Source of the DNA: Bacteroidales bacterium
GTDB lineage: Bacteria > Bacteroidota > Bacteroidia > Bacteroidales > VadinHA17
NCBI GenBank assembly: GCA_025454815.1
Contig: JALONR010000001.1
Location: 1-64,000 of the forward strand
Length of the DNA: 64,000 bases
Direction of reading: 5' to 3'
Shown here: in pieces, positions 1 to 9,061 of the stretch
Layout: every line of letters starts with the position of its first letter
How positions within the stretch are numbered: the first letter of the stretch is position 1
Translations under genes and position numbers: made by a program
The notes under the pieces: model-generated
What the model was told of the DNA's origin: nothing
Databases searched by the model: none
The model's input: only the letters and a program-made list of their open reading frames with translations

Positions 1-1
1 G

Positions 2-151
2 TCGGTGAAGAAGGCGCTTGTTAAAGAATACGGTATCGACGGAAGCCTTCTCAGCACTGACGGAAAAGGTGAGACAGAGCCGGTCAATGAAAATGACACA
101 CCGCAAAACAAAGCCAACAATCGCAGGGTCGAGTTTGTGATAGGTTCATAA
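2..151 (+). CDS. OmpA-family outer-membrane protein, C-terminal end (partial)
   Basis: Only the last 49 codons are inside the window, and the reading frame is open from the left edge. The tail carries the OmpA/MotB peptidoglycan-binding signature: a short variable segment, then the Asn-Arg-Arg-Val-Glu-Phe motif near the stop that is typical of the last helix and strand of this domain. In the family this domain binds diaminopimelate of peptidoglycan and anchors the outer membrane. The next gene starts about 34 bp downstream on the same strand and is a lipoprotein, so the two may be cotranscribed. The N-terminal part and therefore the full architecture cannot be seen. Confidence 0.8.
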   Translation, partial: SVKKALVKEYGIDGSLLSTDGKGETEPVNENDTPQNKANNRRVEFVIGS

Positions 152-184
152 TTGCATTTTGAAACAGCATTAAAAATCCAGCAA

Positions 185-999
185 ATGAAAGTCTTATTCC
201 TTCCTGCACTTATCATTCTTATTGTCGGGTGCGAGTTCAGCAAATCGGTAAGCAGGGACCTCGTTACCGGAATTACCAGTTCCGGCGACGGATTGTCGGC
301 CGGCAATGTTTACCTGAGTACAGGAAACGATCGTCTCAGCCGGAAGACATTCACCTATGGCGAGCAAATGCCTCAATGTCCATGACCATTACCGGTGTAG
401 CCGGTGACACGGTACTTCAATTCAATGACCTGTTTGCCGATGCCTATGAAGGCCTTGACCAGAATCCATTAACCCTGACAGCCAACCTGGTAATGGCCCA
501 GCCACTGCATAGCGGTGAAAAATACCGGTGGATTATCAAAATATCCGATAAGACGGGAACCGGAAGGTTTGAATCTTCTCTTGATTTTGACCTTGTGCCC
601 AATAGCAACTTGTCGATCCGGGCCGAAGGCATCAACTGCCGCGAAATCTATCTCTATTCAGCTGCACAAGCGAAGATAATCACTGACAACATAGTTACTG
701 CAGGTGAGGATATTTACCTGGTTTTTGAAGGACTTCAGGGTGTTACGCCCGAGAGCGGCAGGATGCCGGCCGGCCTGAGCATGACTGCTACGGATTCCGC
801 TGGTACTATTATCCTGAATGAAACAGATCTGATCGGTGAAAACGGCATGGATCCGGAGCAATTCGCCAAACAGGTGGCGCCCAGTTTCAACTTTTCAGGT
901 ACGGATATTAAGAATCCTGTAGCCTGCGAGGTGAAAATCTGGGATAAAACCAGCAGCAAGCATATCAGCGCCAACTTTACCCTGGACTTAAAACAATAA
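185..999 (+). pseudogene. secreted lipoprotein of unknown function, split by a frameshift
   Basis: The first part starts at 185 with a clear lipoprotein signal peptide (hydrophobic core followed by a lipobox ending Leu-Ile-Val-Gly-Cys) and runs in frame to a stop at 385. From about 361 the continuation lies in another frame and stays open to the stop at 999. That part is a beta-strand-rich sequence with a typical secreted-protein composition. Read alone, the downstream frame has no signal peptide and begins with an implausible Arg/Gln-rich stretch, so the two pieces are best read as one gene of about 270 codons with a single-base indel between roughly 300 and 385. It is either a real pseudogene or a sequencing/assembly error. 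I do not recognise the family. The next gene begins 5 bp after the stop. Confidence 0.6.
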
Positions 1000-1004
1000 T
1001 TACC

Positions 1005-1274
1005 ATGAAATCATCAATCATCCTCTTGTTTACACTGATAGTTGTCTCGATGAATTCGCACCATCTCTTTTCCCGGCAGCCCACCAGGGAAGAGCTGGAG
1101 GAAATGAAAAAGAGTATGGGATATGAACCGGCCAAAGCAGGAGGTGATTATGATTTTGTAAATAAAAAAGGCAGCACCTGTGTTGAAGCTGGAAAAGATA
1201 TAATTGACGAAAAAGTGGAAGGTGTTAAGGTCAGGGCCGGACTGGATTTTCAACGAAAAAAGATGGGGGAATAA
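1005..1274 (+). CDS. small secreted protein of unknown function
   Basis: The 89-residue product has a hydrophobic N-terminal signal-like segment (residues about 1-22), then a charged segment rich in Glu/Lys with a heptad-like Arg-Glu-Glu-Leu-Glu-Glu-Met stretch. A single Cys lies in the mature part. It starts 5 bp after the preceding lipoprotein gene on the same strand, which suggests cotranscription. No family was recognised. The signal peptide and tight spacing support it being real; length alone would not. Confidence 0.55.
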   Translation: MKSSIILLFTLIVVSMNSHHLFSRQPTREELEEMKKSMGYEPAKAGGDYDFVNKKGSTCVEAGKDIIDEKVEGVKVRAGLDFQRKKMGE

Positions 1275-1389
1275 TGGTATCAGCAACGCACCGGACAGGT
1301 AAAAAGGAAATTTGACTGGTCTGCACCTGCAAAAATGGTTACACATTGAAACGTACACGAATTATGCTATCACATATAATAATTAACTC

Positions 1390-2481
1390 ATGAAACGATC
1401 CGCTTACCTCAGTTTACTCATTGTATTTACCTTAATCCTTTCGGTAGATTTTGTTCAGGCACAACCTTGCAAAAAAGAGGACGCCATGAACAAGGCCGGA
1501 GTATGGAAACGTGGAAAAGATTCAGGGCTTACAGGGCAGGAAAATGCCGCGACTGCCAAATATGTAAAGCAAATCACCGCATTTGTCGATACCATTGGCA
1601 ATGTTTTCATTAAGGCTTACCCAAACCCTGTTGGAAGCCAGGTGGAATGGAATCGCGTGTATCAGCCCCCCGACTCGTCCACTATGCCAGACCCGGCACT
1701 GGCGAGCTATCTGTATTCTGCGCCTTTTCAGCCTTACGTCTGCGAAAATGGTAAAATCGTGCCCTACCTCAAGGCAAACACCTGGCTTCAGATCAGTGTC
1801 AATGATTACTATAAAAGCGGGGTTTCCATCTTAAAAGAGATGAACACCGCTTTGCACGAAAATCTCTTTACCCTTCCCCCTCAGCGCACACCCATCGATG
1901 GATACCCCTGTTTTGAATCAGAACCAAGAGGTGGAGCAGACAATCCAAGGGAGCGATACTATTCGGTGTTGATCCACAAGAATGGAGCACTTCCATTCAC
2001 ACCGGTCACAAAGGGTGAGTTTTTCCAGATGTGTCAGAAGATGATCGATATAAACGAAGCAAAGCGCAAATCAGAATTCCTGGAATTGAAAAAACTGGGT
2101 ATGACCATCGACCAGGAAATAATAGATGCCATTCCATCGGAATTTCAAGCCTTGCGCGACAAAATTACGAATCTGGAAAAACTCCATGAAAAACAACTCA
2201 ACCAACCTGCGGTCCTAACAATGCCTTACTGGGGTTTTATCAGTATTGAAAACATCAGCAATGAGAAAAGCATATTTACCACACCAAACCGCGGATACCA
2301 GCTGGTACGTGTAAATCCGGAATATGCTGATCCATCCAGGGAAAAGTGGAAACCCCAGTACATGTGGGTTAGCTGGTCGGTGAGCCAGGAAGATTTTTAC
2401 CCGGCAAACACGGTGGCACTGGATAAGATGATCCGTGAAAGCTTCGATTTCGACAAATTGGGAGAAATGCTTTTAAAATAG
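1390..2481 (+). CDS. secreted protein of unknown function (363 aa)
   Basis: A signal peptide is clear (Lys-Arg start, hydrophobic core, cut after Val-Gln-Ala-Gln near residue 25). The mature protein is mixed alpha/beta, with a charged, probably coiled segment around residues 215-275 (many Lys/Glu/Leu) between two Trp/Tyr/Pro-rich parts. A few Cys are scattered (for example Cys27, and ones near residues 117 and 177) without a recognisable ligand pattern. It lies in a same-strand run of secreted proteins, 17 bp before the next start, so the products probably act together in the periplasm or at the surface. No known domain was recognised. Confidence 0.75.
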   Translation: MKRSAYLSLLIVFTLILSVDFVQAQPCKKEDAMNKAGVWKRGKDSGLTGQENAATAKYVKQITAFVDTIGNVFIKAYPNPVGSQVEWNRVYQPPDSSTMPDPALASYLYSAPFQPYVCENGKIVPYLKANTWLQISVNDYYKSGVSILKEMNTALHENLFTLPPQRTPIDGYPCFESEPRGGADNPRERYYSVLIHKNGALPFTPVTKGEFFQMCQKMIDINEAKRKSEFLELKKLGMTIDQEIIDAIPSEFQALRDKITNLEKLHEKQLNQPAVLTMPYWGFISIENISNEKSIFTTPNRGYQLVRVNPEYADPSREKWKPQYMWVSWSVSQEDFYPANTVALDKMIRESFDFDKLGEMLLK

Positions 2482-2498
2482 CGGCTAATCATAAAAAC

Positions 2499-4520
2499 AT
2501 GAACACATTCTATCATAAATACCTGATTTCAAGTAATATAATAAGACATGGGTTCTTAGCCATATTATTGCTTCCATTATTTGTAAGCCCCATGGTAAAT
2601 GCACAGCGAATAATGCCAGTCCCCGCCCGGAATGACGCTGTCATTGCCTCCATACCTAAGGATGTAATGAACGACGACGAACTTTTTGGATTTATTAAGA
2701 AAACGGTAGATCTGGTGCACACCTCACTGAATCAGGGTGACCTAAAAATGGTGGATGGAATTGTATCGGAGTTTAAGCCTACCGACAGCACGTCCCTTGC
2801 TGACGTGGCCAGCGGATTGTGGATCAGCGCCAGTCAGGCTGCAGGTTTGTACCTGATGGGTAGGGCCGCGCTGGACGATAGAGACCGCAACACGCTGAAC
2901 AACTACGCCGCATTTATGGAAATGGCGGGTCGTCCGGACCTGGCCTTACCTGTATTACTGCGGCTTAACAGCGACGTTCCTAATCACAGCACGATTCTCA
3001 ACAATATCGGTCAGGCATGGTTCAGGCTGGGCGATATTGCCAAAAGCAGCAAATACCTCGATAGCGCTGTGGCGATCTATCCCACTCATCCGCAGGCGAA
3101 CCTCACCCTGGCAGCCATAGCCGCCAACCAGGGCAACAAGACCAAAACCATTGATTGTTTAAGAAAGTCGATAAGTGAAGCATTTACGCCGGAAAAGCAG
3201 GCAATGCTTGAACAGCTGGGATATACGCTCACAAAACAAGATATTACCCGTCGCACCCACATGCCCGAAGATCCTTTGGGTTTCGACAGATGGCTCGCGC
3301 TGCTCCCGCCATGGCCCCAAGAGTCAGTCGAACTGCGTGAATTGATTCCGGTATGGACTGATTTTTTCAGAATGATCAATGAGGAAGAAAACAATTTGCG
3401 ACAGGACCTGGCAGCGCTTTCGAAGGAACTGGTTGATCAAATCGACCTTTCGAGGAAAACCCTTAAACCTGTCCATGCATCGGATACAAGGCCGTTCAAT
3501 CTCACTCCTAAAATGAGTATGATCCTGAAACTCTACGCCGAAGATGATGATGAAAGTGGTGCCTACGAAACAGACTACTACACATACACCGGCGATTGGT
3601 GGACACAGGGAATAACAATGATCCAAACTACCCTTGCTAAAAAAATGATAGAGATCCAGAATGCGGGCGGCTATATCAGCGATCCGGAAAAATGCCCCGC
3701 TATTCTCGCTGCCCACAACAAGGCCATCGCCGATATGAGTGAAATAAGCCAGCAGTATTTCTGGGCGATTATGAATTATGAAAAGCGTAGAATCGCAAAC
3801 CGGGCTTATGTGGCAGCAAATTCGGGGAATAACCCCCTCACAAGTGAACTTGGCGTGATCCAGGCCAAGCTGGATTTTTTGCTGATTTTTTCCATGAACC
3901 TGCGCCCGACAGTTCCATCAAGCGGAAACCTGCCTCCTGAACATTGCAAAGTTTTAGAATCCCGTGATGCACAGAATAAACTGGCCGTCTGGGAGGATAC
4001 CCACTGCGAAGAGATTTCCATGACCATGCCTTTGATCGGGAAATGGTCGATTAAATGCGGTATCGGTGAATTTCATCTCGACCCGTTCATGCTTCCTTTT
4101 GATTTTCACTATAAGGAGAACCTCAGGACCAACGAATGGATCTCCTGCTCGGGTTCTGTAAAACTCGCTATCGCCAAAGGAGGTGGTGAGTATAATTTTA
4201 CTGAGGAAAAAGGAAAACTCGAGATTGGAGTAAGTGGAAAACTGGGAGAAGGTATGTTGAAGGGAAGCCCTATTAAGGCCGGAGTGGATGCTGTCGGTTT
4301 TATCGAAATCGACGGGAATGGTATCAGCGATCTGGGAGTGAAAGGCAGTGTAAATGTGAAACCAAATGTCGGGGAACTATACAAAAATGATATGGCAAAA
4401 GTGGAAATGAAACCAGGTAAGGTTGAATTGACCGGAAAAGTGAGCTGGAACAGCGGCCCTTCCGGAGACCTGAAGGCTGAATTTCATCCGGCTTTTTCAA
4501 ACTTTTCGTCAACAAAATAA
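2499..4520 (+). CDS. secreted TPR-repeat protein with C-terminal beta-rich domain
   Basis: The 673-residue protein has a long N-terminal segment with a hydrophobic core around residues 18-36 and a likely cleavage after Val-Asn-Ala-Gln. Residues about 135-230 contain consecutive tetratricopeptide-like helix pairs with the characteristic Gly/Ala/Leu/Tyr/Pro spacing, including the Ile-Leu-Asn-Asn-Ile-Gly-Gln-Ala motif. The middle is helical. The last 150 residues are glycine- and lysine-rich alternating strands that look like a beta-sandwich or barrel-like domain. TPRs usually mediate protein-protein contacts, so it may be a scaffold for the neighbouring secreted products. It starts 17 bp after the preceding gene. 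The exact function is unknown. Confidence 0.75.
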   Translation: MNTFYHKYLISSNIIRHGFLAILLLPLFVSPMVNAQRIMPVPARNDAVIASIPKDVMNDDELFGFIKKTVDLVHTSLNQGDLKMVDGIVSEFKPTDSTSLADVASGLWISASQAAGLYLMGRAALDDRDRNTLNNYAAFMEMAGRPDLALPVLLRLNSDVPNHSTILNNIGQAWFRLGDIAKSSKYLDSAVAIYPTHPQANLTLAAIAANQGNKTKTIDCLRKSISEAFTPEKQAMLEQLGYTLTKQDITRRTHMPEDPLGFDRWLALLPPWPQESVELRELIPVWTDFFRMINEEENNLRQDLAALSKELVDQIDLSRKTLKPVHASDTRPFNLTPKMSMILKLYAEDDDESGAYETDYYTYTGDWWTQGITMIQTTLAKKMIEIQNAGGYISDPEKCPAILAAHNKAIADMSEISQQYFWAIMNYEKRRIANRAYVAANSGNNPLTSELGVIQAKLDFLLIFSMNLRPTVPSSGNLPPEHCKVLESRDAQNKLAVWEDTHCEEISMTMPLIGKWSIKCGIGEFHLDPFMLPFDFHYKENLRTNEWISCSGSVKLAIAKGGGEYNFTEEKGKLEIGVSGKLGEGMLKGSPIKAGVDAVGFIEIDGNGISDLGVKGSVNVKPNVGELYKNDMAKVEMKPGKVELTGKVSWNSGPSGDLKAEFHPAFSNFSSTK

Positions 4521-4712
4521 TGAACCTGAAAGGCATCAGCGAAATATCAGCCCATGACAACTTTCCCGGATAATAACCGGTTTTTGCCAGACATTTCGCC
4601 ATCTCCTTTCCATTATCCCCTGAAAAGAGGATTAGTCCTGTTTAAAAATCCCATTAAAGCAGGATGTTGCAACTTCGGTGATCTGCAGATATTTGAATAA
4701 ACCTTTTGGATT

Positions 4713-6122
4713 ATGAAAACTATAATGCTCCTCATTTCTCTATCGCTTTTCGCAATATCAGTAAATGCCCGGGTTGATTCCTACGACATTTTCACATTTA
4801 CACCACAGCCGGGTTGGCAACGCGCCGACTATGCCGGCAATGTGCAGTTCACAATTCAACAAGGGAATTCCTGGGCGATAGTAGGTCTGTACAGAAGTGT
4901 TGGCACGAAGGGCAATGCTGCTGCTGATTTTGAATTCGACTGGAATGACCTGACCCGTCAGTATCAATTGACAGGTGATGTGGCAACAGAACAAAATGAA
5001 GTGAATGGATGGCAGATGATTCTCGGCACGGCTACCGGTAGTATTCAGGGACAGCAGGTCAATATAAGTGTATTGACTTTCAGCGCTTCAACCAGCCATG
5101 CCTCGATAGTACTTATCAATAATGATTTTAGTAATCAACTTCAGGAGCAAATCGGAGCTTTTATGGCTGGAGTATCTGTGGTGGACGCAAGCACGATTAC
5201 CTTGTCCAATAGCCAGGTGCAGTATCCAATCCAAACGGCAGATAACTATTCAACGCCTGACATGAATTCAGGAATTTCAGCTAACTCCTTTCCCACTCCC
5301 GGCCAACAGCCCGTGTTAGAAACTATAATGATGGATGACGGATGGTTTGTGGAAGCCACAACCGACTATGTGCAATACTCCAGGGGAGATATGAAGGTAA
5401 TCCAGTACTTTTTCGTGTCGCCGGAGGATCCTGATTCCAATCTCCCTGACGAGGACCTTTTCTGGCGAAAATTCCTGGCCAGCTTCTTCGATGCACCTAA
5501 TTACACTTCCTATCCGAATGATCCGTACGACTTCCTGAATAAGGTAGAATCCGCCTGGTGCTATGCCACCTACAATCCAAGCGGAGTACCCTATTTCATT
5601 AAATGGATTGTGAAAGATGGCAGTTCCTTCCTCGTAATTACCACCAACGAAACTATATCAAATGCCTATTTCGCTCATCCAGATGATATAGCAGCGATGA
5701 ATAGATACAATAATTTTCCTGTCGACCAACAATCCATTCAGGGTGAATGGACCAGCAGCAATTTCGGCGGTGCCCAGATGTACGAGGTAAATACAGGAAA
5801 TTATGCCGGAATGTCGTTTGCCTCCGGTTCAGACAGATTCACCTTTTCGGGTAACAATCTGAACATTTTCTCCCAGGGCGCCTCAGGGATGGTGGGAACA
5901 GCCCGGACTTACCAGATCGAAAGAAGCGGGACCTTCAGTGTCAACGCTTATTCCCTTATGGCAAAGCTTACATCCCGGACCGACCAGATGACCAATACCA
6001 CCACCCCGGAACAGGAGCAGACGTGGTATTATGTGGCCTTCAGGTATGCAAAAAATGTCAAAGTGCTTTTCATGCAGAATAAACAATTTACAGGGTTAAC
6101 CTATAACCTGGTCAGAAAATAG
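4713..6122 (+). CDS. secreted protein of unknown function (469 aa)
   Basis: A short signal peptide (residues 1-19, ending Val-Asn-Ala-Arg) precedes a beta-rich, Gly/Asn/Tyr/Gln-rich protein. Residues about 20-160 resemble the small PsbP/Mog1-like folds that start with a Thr-Pro-Gln-Pro-Gly-Trp motif, but I cannot confirm this. The last 130 residues look like a lipocalin-type or stress-protein-like beta-barrel, with a Gln-Gly-Glu-Trp motif near residue 345. It is separated by 192 bp from the TPR gene and may have its own promoter. It is followed 29 bp later by the Hcp-like gene. Confidence 0.72.
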   Translation: MKTIMLLISLSLFAISVNARVDSYDIFTFTPQPGWQRADYAGNVQFTIQQGNSWAIVGLYRSVGTKGNAAADFEFDWNDLTRQYQLTGDVATEQNEVNGWQMILGTATGSIQGQQVNISVLTFSASTSHASIVLINNDFSNQLQEQIGAFMAGVSVVDASTITLSNSQVQYPIQTADNYSTPDMNSGISANSFPTPGQQPVLETIMMDDGWFVEATTDYVQYSRGDMKVIQYFFVSPEDPDSNLPDEDLFWRKFLASFFDAPNYTSYPNDPYDFLNKVESAWCYATYNPSGVPYFIKWIVKDGSSFLVITTNETISNAYFAHPDDIAAMNRYNNFPVDQQSIQGEWTSSNFGGAQMYEVNTGNYAGMSFASGSDRFTFSGNNLNIFSQGASGMVGTARTYQIERSGTFSVNAYSLMAKLTSRTDQMTNTTTPEQEQTWYYVAFRYAKNVKVLFMQNKQFTGLTYNLVRK

Positions 6123-6151
6123 AACATTGTACCAATAATAATTGATAAAAG

Positions 6152-6670
6152 ATGAAAACCTTACTATTCCTGATCCTGCTGATTCCTTCAATCAGCTTTT
6201 CACAGACATCGAATGTCTTTATTAAATTAACTGACTCAAAGGGCATGCAGATTACCGGTGATGCCAGCACCAAAGGCTTTGAACGTACCATCAGGGCTTT
6301 CACAACCTCCTCTGCCGGTAGAAACAATACACAATTCATTTTTACCATGCCTGTCACTGGGGCTGGTGCCGTTCTGAAAAGCGCCATGGCCGGTGGCGAG
6401 CGGTTACTCAATGCCACGGTCACGGTAATGACCACCAACACCCTGACAGGGACATTGCAACCCTCATATACCATTGTTATGGAAAGAATACAGGTGATTT
6501 CCTGTGCGGAATCTATGGGCTGTAACAATGTGATGACGACCGGAGTCACATTACAAGCCACACGCATCGGATGGACTTATTATACCTCAGACCGGTCGGG
6601 AACAAATGTGGTCGTGTCACAGAAATACGGATACGATGCAGAGACAGGGTCGGCCTGGACCAAGTTTTGA
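6152..6670 (+). CDS. Hcp-fold-like secreted protein (T6SS tube-protein family relative)
   Basis: The 172-residue product has a clear signal peptide (residues 1-18, cut after Phe-Ser-Gln). The mature part follows the Hcp1 family pattern: a first strand with Phe-Ile-Lys followed by Lys-Gly, a Thr-rich central sheet, a strand with Pro-Ser-Tyr-Thr-Ile, and a C-terminal strand with Ile-Gly-Trp-Thr-Tyr-Tyr followed by Tyr-Gly-Tyr-Asp and a terminal Trp. True Hcp tube proteins of type VI secretion are cytoplasmic and have no signal peptide, and no other T6SS gene is in the window. This is therefore better described as an exported Hcp-fold protein. The family call rests on pattern recognition only. 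Confidence 0.62.
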   Translation: MKTLLFLILLIPSISFSQTSNVFIKLTDSKGMQITGDASTKGFERTIRAFTTSSAGRNNTQFIFTMPVTGAGAVLKSAMAGGERLLNATVTVMTTNTLTGTLQPSYTIVMERIQVISCAESMGCNNVMTTGVTLQATRIGWTYYTSDRSGTNVVVSQKYGYDAETGSAWTKF

Positions 6671-6826
6671 AAATGAGGTTTTTGGAAATGTGACATTTGA
6701 GCTTGGATGATGAAATTGATATGATAATCACACCGGCCATAAAAAATGCAAAGTATTGCAGAACGTAACAATGCTGTTTAATTATAATGAGTACTTGCTA
6801 AAACCAGAGCTCAGATTAAACAGGAA

Positions 6827-7048
6827 GTGGTTAAAGGAAAGAGGGTAAATGCTTTGGCAGTAATATTTTTAATCATTGCATCTGTTTTTTCAGATGCCAC
6901 TGCACTGGAAAGCGATAGCACCACAGGCTGCAATGTTTCGGGCAGCGGTGGCTCAGTGAGTTGCTCTTTCGGACAGGCAGTGTAACAGTTGCATCGCATT
7001 GCAAAAGGTTTGGTAGCTGAGGGAGTGCAGCAGCCTTTTGATATTTAG
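6827..7048 (+). pseudogene. degenerate gene for a T9SS-type secreted protein N-terminus
   Basis: A frame from a possible GTG start encodes a hydrophobic signal-like segment ending near Ser-Asp-Ala-Thr-Ala. It is followed by a Gly/Ser-rich motif (Asn-Val-Ser-Gly-Ser-Gly-Gly-Ser-Val-Ser) and Ser-Phe-Gly-Gln-Ala-Val. This matches the common N-terminus of small Bacteroidota proteins that precede a T9SS tail. An in-frame TAA interrupts it at about 6983-6985, after which the expected ending (Glu-Gly-Val-Gln-Gln-Pro-Phe-Asp-Ile) continues to a TAG at 7046. No intact start codon with a Shine-Dalgarno site and no C-terminal sorting domain follow. It is best read as a decayed gene. Confidence 0.6.
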
Positions 7049-7107
7049 GTTGCATCTTCACTTGAAGAAACCACGGGGATAAACCTCCTGATCCCGGCCT
7101 ACGCCAA

Positions 7108-7154
7108 TCTGATTCATAATCAGGGGGTCGCTGGTTCGATCCCAGCCGGGCCCA
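7108..7154 (+). other. 3' half of a tRNA-Met(CAT) gene; probable att scar
   Basis: The sequence contains a complete anticodon arm (5-bp stem 7108-7112/7120-7124 with one G-T pair, loop with anticodon CAT at 7115-7117), a 5-nt variable loop, a perfect T arm (7130-7134/7142-7146 with loop TTCGATC) and the 3' acceptor strand CGGGCCC (7147-7153) with discriminator A. The matching 5' acceptor GGGCCCG and a D arm are absent upstream. This is the segment usually duplicated by tyrosine integrases that use tRNA 3' ends. A terminator follows directly, as expected for the original 3' end of the gene. An intact copy would lie to the left of the window. Confidence 0.72.
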
Positions 7155-7161
7155 CAAAAAG

Positions 7162-7186
7162 GCAGTCGATTCCGGCTGCTTTTTTT
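7162..7186 (+). terminator. rho-independent terminator after the tRNA fragment
   Basis: A 7-bp stem (7162-7168 with 7173-7179, one G-T pair, loop ATTC) is followed by seven T residues. It lies 8 bp after the tRNA 3' end and fits the original terminator of the tRNA gene. Confidence 0.75.
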
Positions 7187-7379
7187 ATTTCTGACCGGGA
7201 TCGAGCGCCCCTGCAACCTGGCTGCTACCGCTCCCAACACACCGTGTCGGGACATAACTCCCTCTCCTGATACCTGCGGAATTTAAAATTTAGATTATTA
7301 TTACATTAGCATTCGCTAAGGCACCAGACAAGATGTGTTACGGCTGATGAGGGCAAACGATTTCAACAGGACAAACCAT

Positions 7380-9005
7380 ATGAAAATCAATAGTAAAATC
7401 ATCATCGCAGGCGGAGGAATAAGTGGCCTGGCGACGGCTGCATCCCTGGCCAAAAAGGGCGCTAAAGTACTGTTGATAGAAAAGAATGAGAAGACCGGTG
7501 GATTAGTGAACTCCTTCATTAAGGACGGATTCCTCTTTGACGGCGGGGTGAGGGCAGTTGAAAATGCCGGAATGATCAAACCAATGCTCGAAGAACTTGA
7601 AATAGACCTGCCGCTTTACAAAAGTGATGTTTCCGTAGGAGTGGAGAATTTTGTGATAGGTGCAGAAAGGAAGGAAAGCGTTGATGACTATGAACAAATG
7701 TTGAAAAAGCTGTACCCGGAGAGCGGTAAGGAGGTGGAGCGCGTCATCAACGTCATAAGGAAATATGACAAATACATGAATGTGCTCTTCGGAAACGAGA
7801 GCCCGTTCTTTAAAGATGCAAAAAGAGACAGGACGTACTGGTTTACAACATTCATAGTCTGGATTTTCAGGTTAATTGCAACGACCATTGCGGTCCTTAG
7901 AATGAGAATGCCCGTTGAGGATTTTTTACACAGGATCATCAAAAACGAATCTCTCATTGATATTATTGATCAGCATTTCTTCAGAGGAACGCCAGCCTTT
8001 TTTGCCATGAGCTATTTCTCGCTTTACACTGACTATTACTACCCTGAAGGAGGTGTTGGGAAGATCCCCGAAAAACTCGAGGAAAAAATTATCACCATGG
8101 GAGGAGAGGTACTGAAGAACACTCTGATTACCCGGGTAAATCTGAAAGAGAAAAGCATCACAGATGCGAACGGCGTAAATTATTCATATGATAAACTGAT
8201 CTGGGCTGCCGATCTGAAATACCTGTACACGATAATTGATAAAGAAGGTCTCTCCCGGAAAATTTTGTCCGGAATAGATAAAGAACAGGAAAGATTTCTT
8301 TCCAAAAAGGGAGCTGAATCTGTCTTCACGGTGTTTATGGGTGTAGACCAGCCGCCGGAAATATTCAGGGCCATCTCTCACGGCCATTTCTTTTACACAC
8401 CTTCAAAAGAGGGTCTGGGCAGTTTGCACAGGGAGGACCTGAAAAAGATGCTCGAGAACTGGGAGCACATTTCAAAGGAGAGTATCCTGGAGTGGCTTGA
8501 AAGATTCTGCAGATTGAACACTTACGAAATATCCATACCCGTGCTTAACGATCCGAATGCTGCACCAGAGGGAAAAACAGGCATCATTGCCAGTTTCCTG
8601 TTCGATTATGAGCTTATAAAGAGGATCGAAAAAGAGGGATGGTATGAAGAATTCAAGCTGGCTGTGGAGGAAAAAATCCCGGCTGTATTAAGCGAATCGA
8701 TCTATCCCGGGTTGAATAAGCATATTATTTTCAAATTCTCCGCCAGTCCCCTGACGTTGCAAAAGTGGTCAGGGAGCTCGGAAGGAGCCATAGTGGGATG
8801 GTCATTCGAAGAACCTGTTCCGCTGAAAAGCAGCATCCTCAACATGAAGGATTCGGTCAAAACGGCCCTTCCTGATGTCTATAAGGCAGGGCAATGGTCA
8901 GCCAGTCCTGCGGGCATTCCCACATGCATCCTTACATCAAAACTGGCAGCTGACCTGGTTTACAGGGAGCTCTCCGCACAGGAAAAACAGCAGAATAATA
9001 CCTGA
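7380..9005 (+). CDS. FAD-dependent oxidoreductase of the phytoene desaturase/CrtISO type
   Basis: The 541-residue protein opens with an FAD-binding Rossmann motif (Ile-Ile-Ala-Gly-Gly-Gly-Ile-Ser-Gly-Leu-Ala) and an acidic residue at the end of the second strand. It ends with a typical flavin-contacting motif (Ala-Gly-Gln-Trp-Ser followed by Gly-Ile-Pro-Thr). Length and layout match the CrtI/CrtISO/retinol-saturase group of amine-oxidase-like flavoproteins. The substrate is not known: no carotenoid synthesis genes (crtB, crtE) lie nearby. A longer GTG-started frame exists from 7335, but the ATG at 7380 sits directly before the Rossmann strand and is preferred. It is the first intact gene to the right of the tRNA scar. 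Confidence 0.82.
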   Translation: MKINSKIIIAGGGISGLATAASLAKKGAKVLLIEKNEKTGGLVNSFIKDGFLFDGGVRAVENAGMIKPMLEELEIDLPLYKSDVSVGVENFVIGAERKESVDDYEQMLKKLYPESGKEVERVINVIRKYDKYMNVLFGNESPFFKDAKRDRTYWFTTFIVWIFRLIATTIAVLRMRMPVEDFLHRIIKNESLIDIIDQHFFRGTPAFFAMSYFSLYTDYYYPEGGVGKIPEKLEEKIITMGGEVLKNTLITRVNLKEKSITDANGVNYSYDKLIWAADLKYLYTIIDKEGLSRKILSGIDKEQERFLSKKGAESVFTVFMGVDQPPEIFRAISHGHFFYTPSKEGLGSLHREDLKKMLENWEHISKESILEWLERFCRLNTYEISIPVLNDPNAAPEGKTGIIASFLFDYELIKRIEKEGWYEEFKLAVEEKIPAVLSESIYPGLNKHIIFKFSASPLTLQKWSGSSEGAIVGWSFEEPVPLKSSILNMKDSVKTALPDVYKAGQWSASPAGIPTCILTSKLAADLVYRELSAQEKQQNNT

Positions 9006-9061
9006 GATTTGAGCCTGTACAGATTTTTATGTAATCAACCCTGTTTATCTTTCATTGTTTA

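Noticed and set aside
7090-7160. Complete tRNA gene
   Set aside because: The anticodon, T and 3' acceptor parts are there, but no 5' acceptor strand or D arm can be formed from the upstream sequence.
6873-7255. Minus-strand frames giving Gly-Trp-Asp-Arg-Thr-Ser-Asp-type peptides
   Set aside because: These are translations of the tRNA fragment in antisense, a common false prediction.
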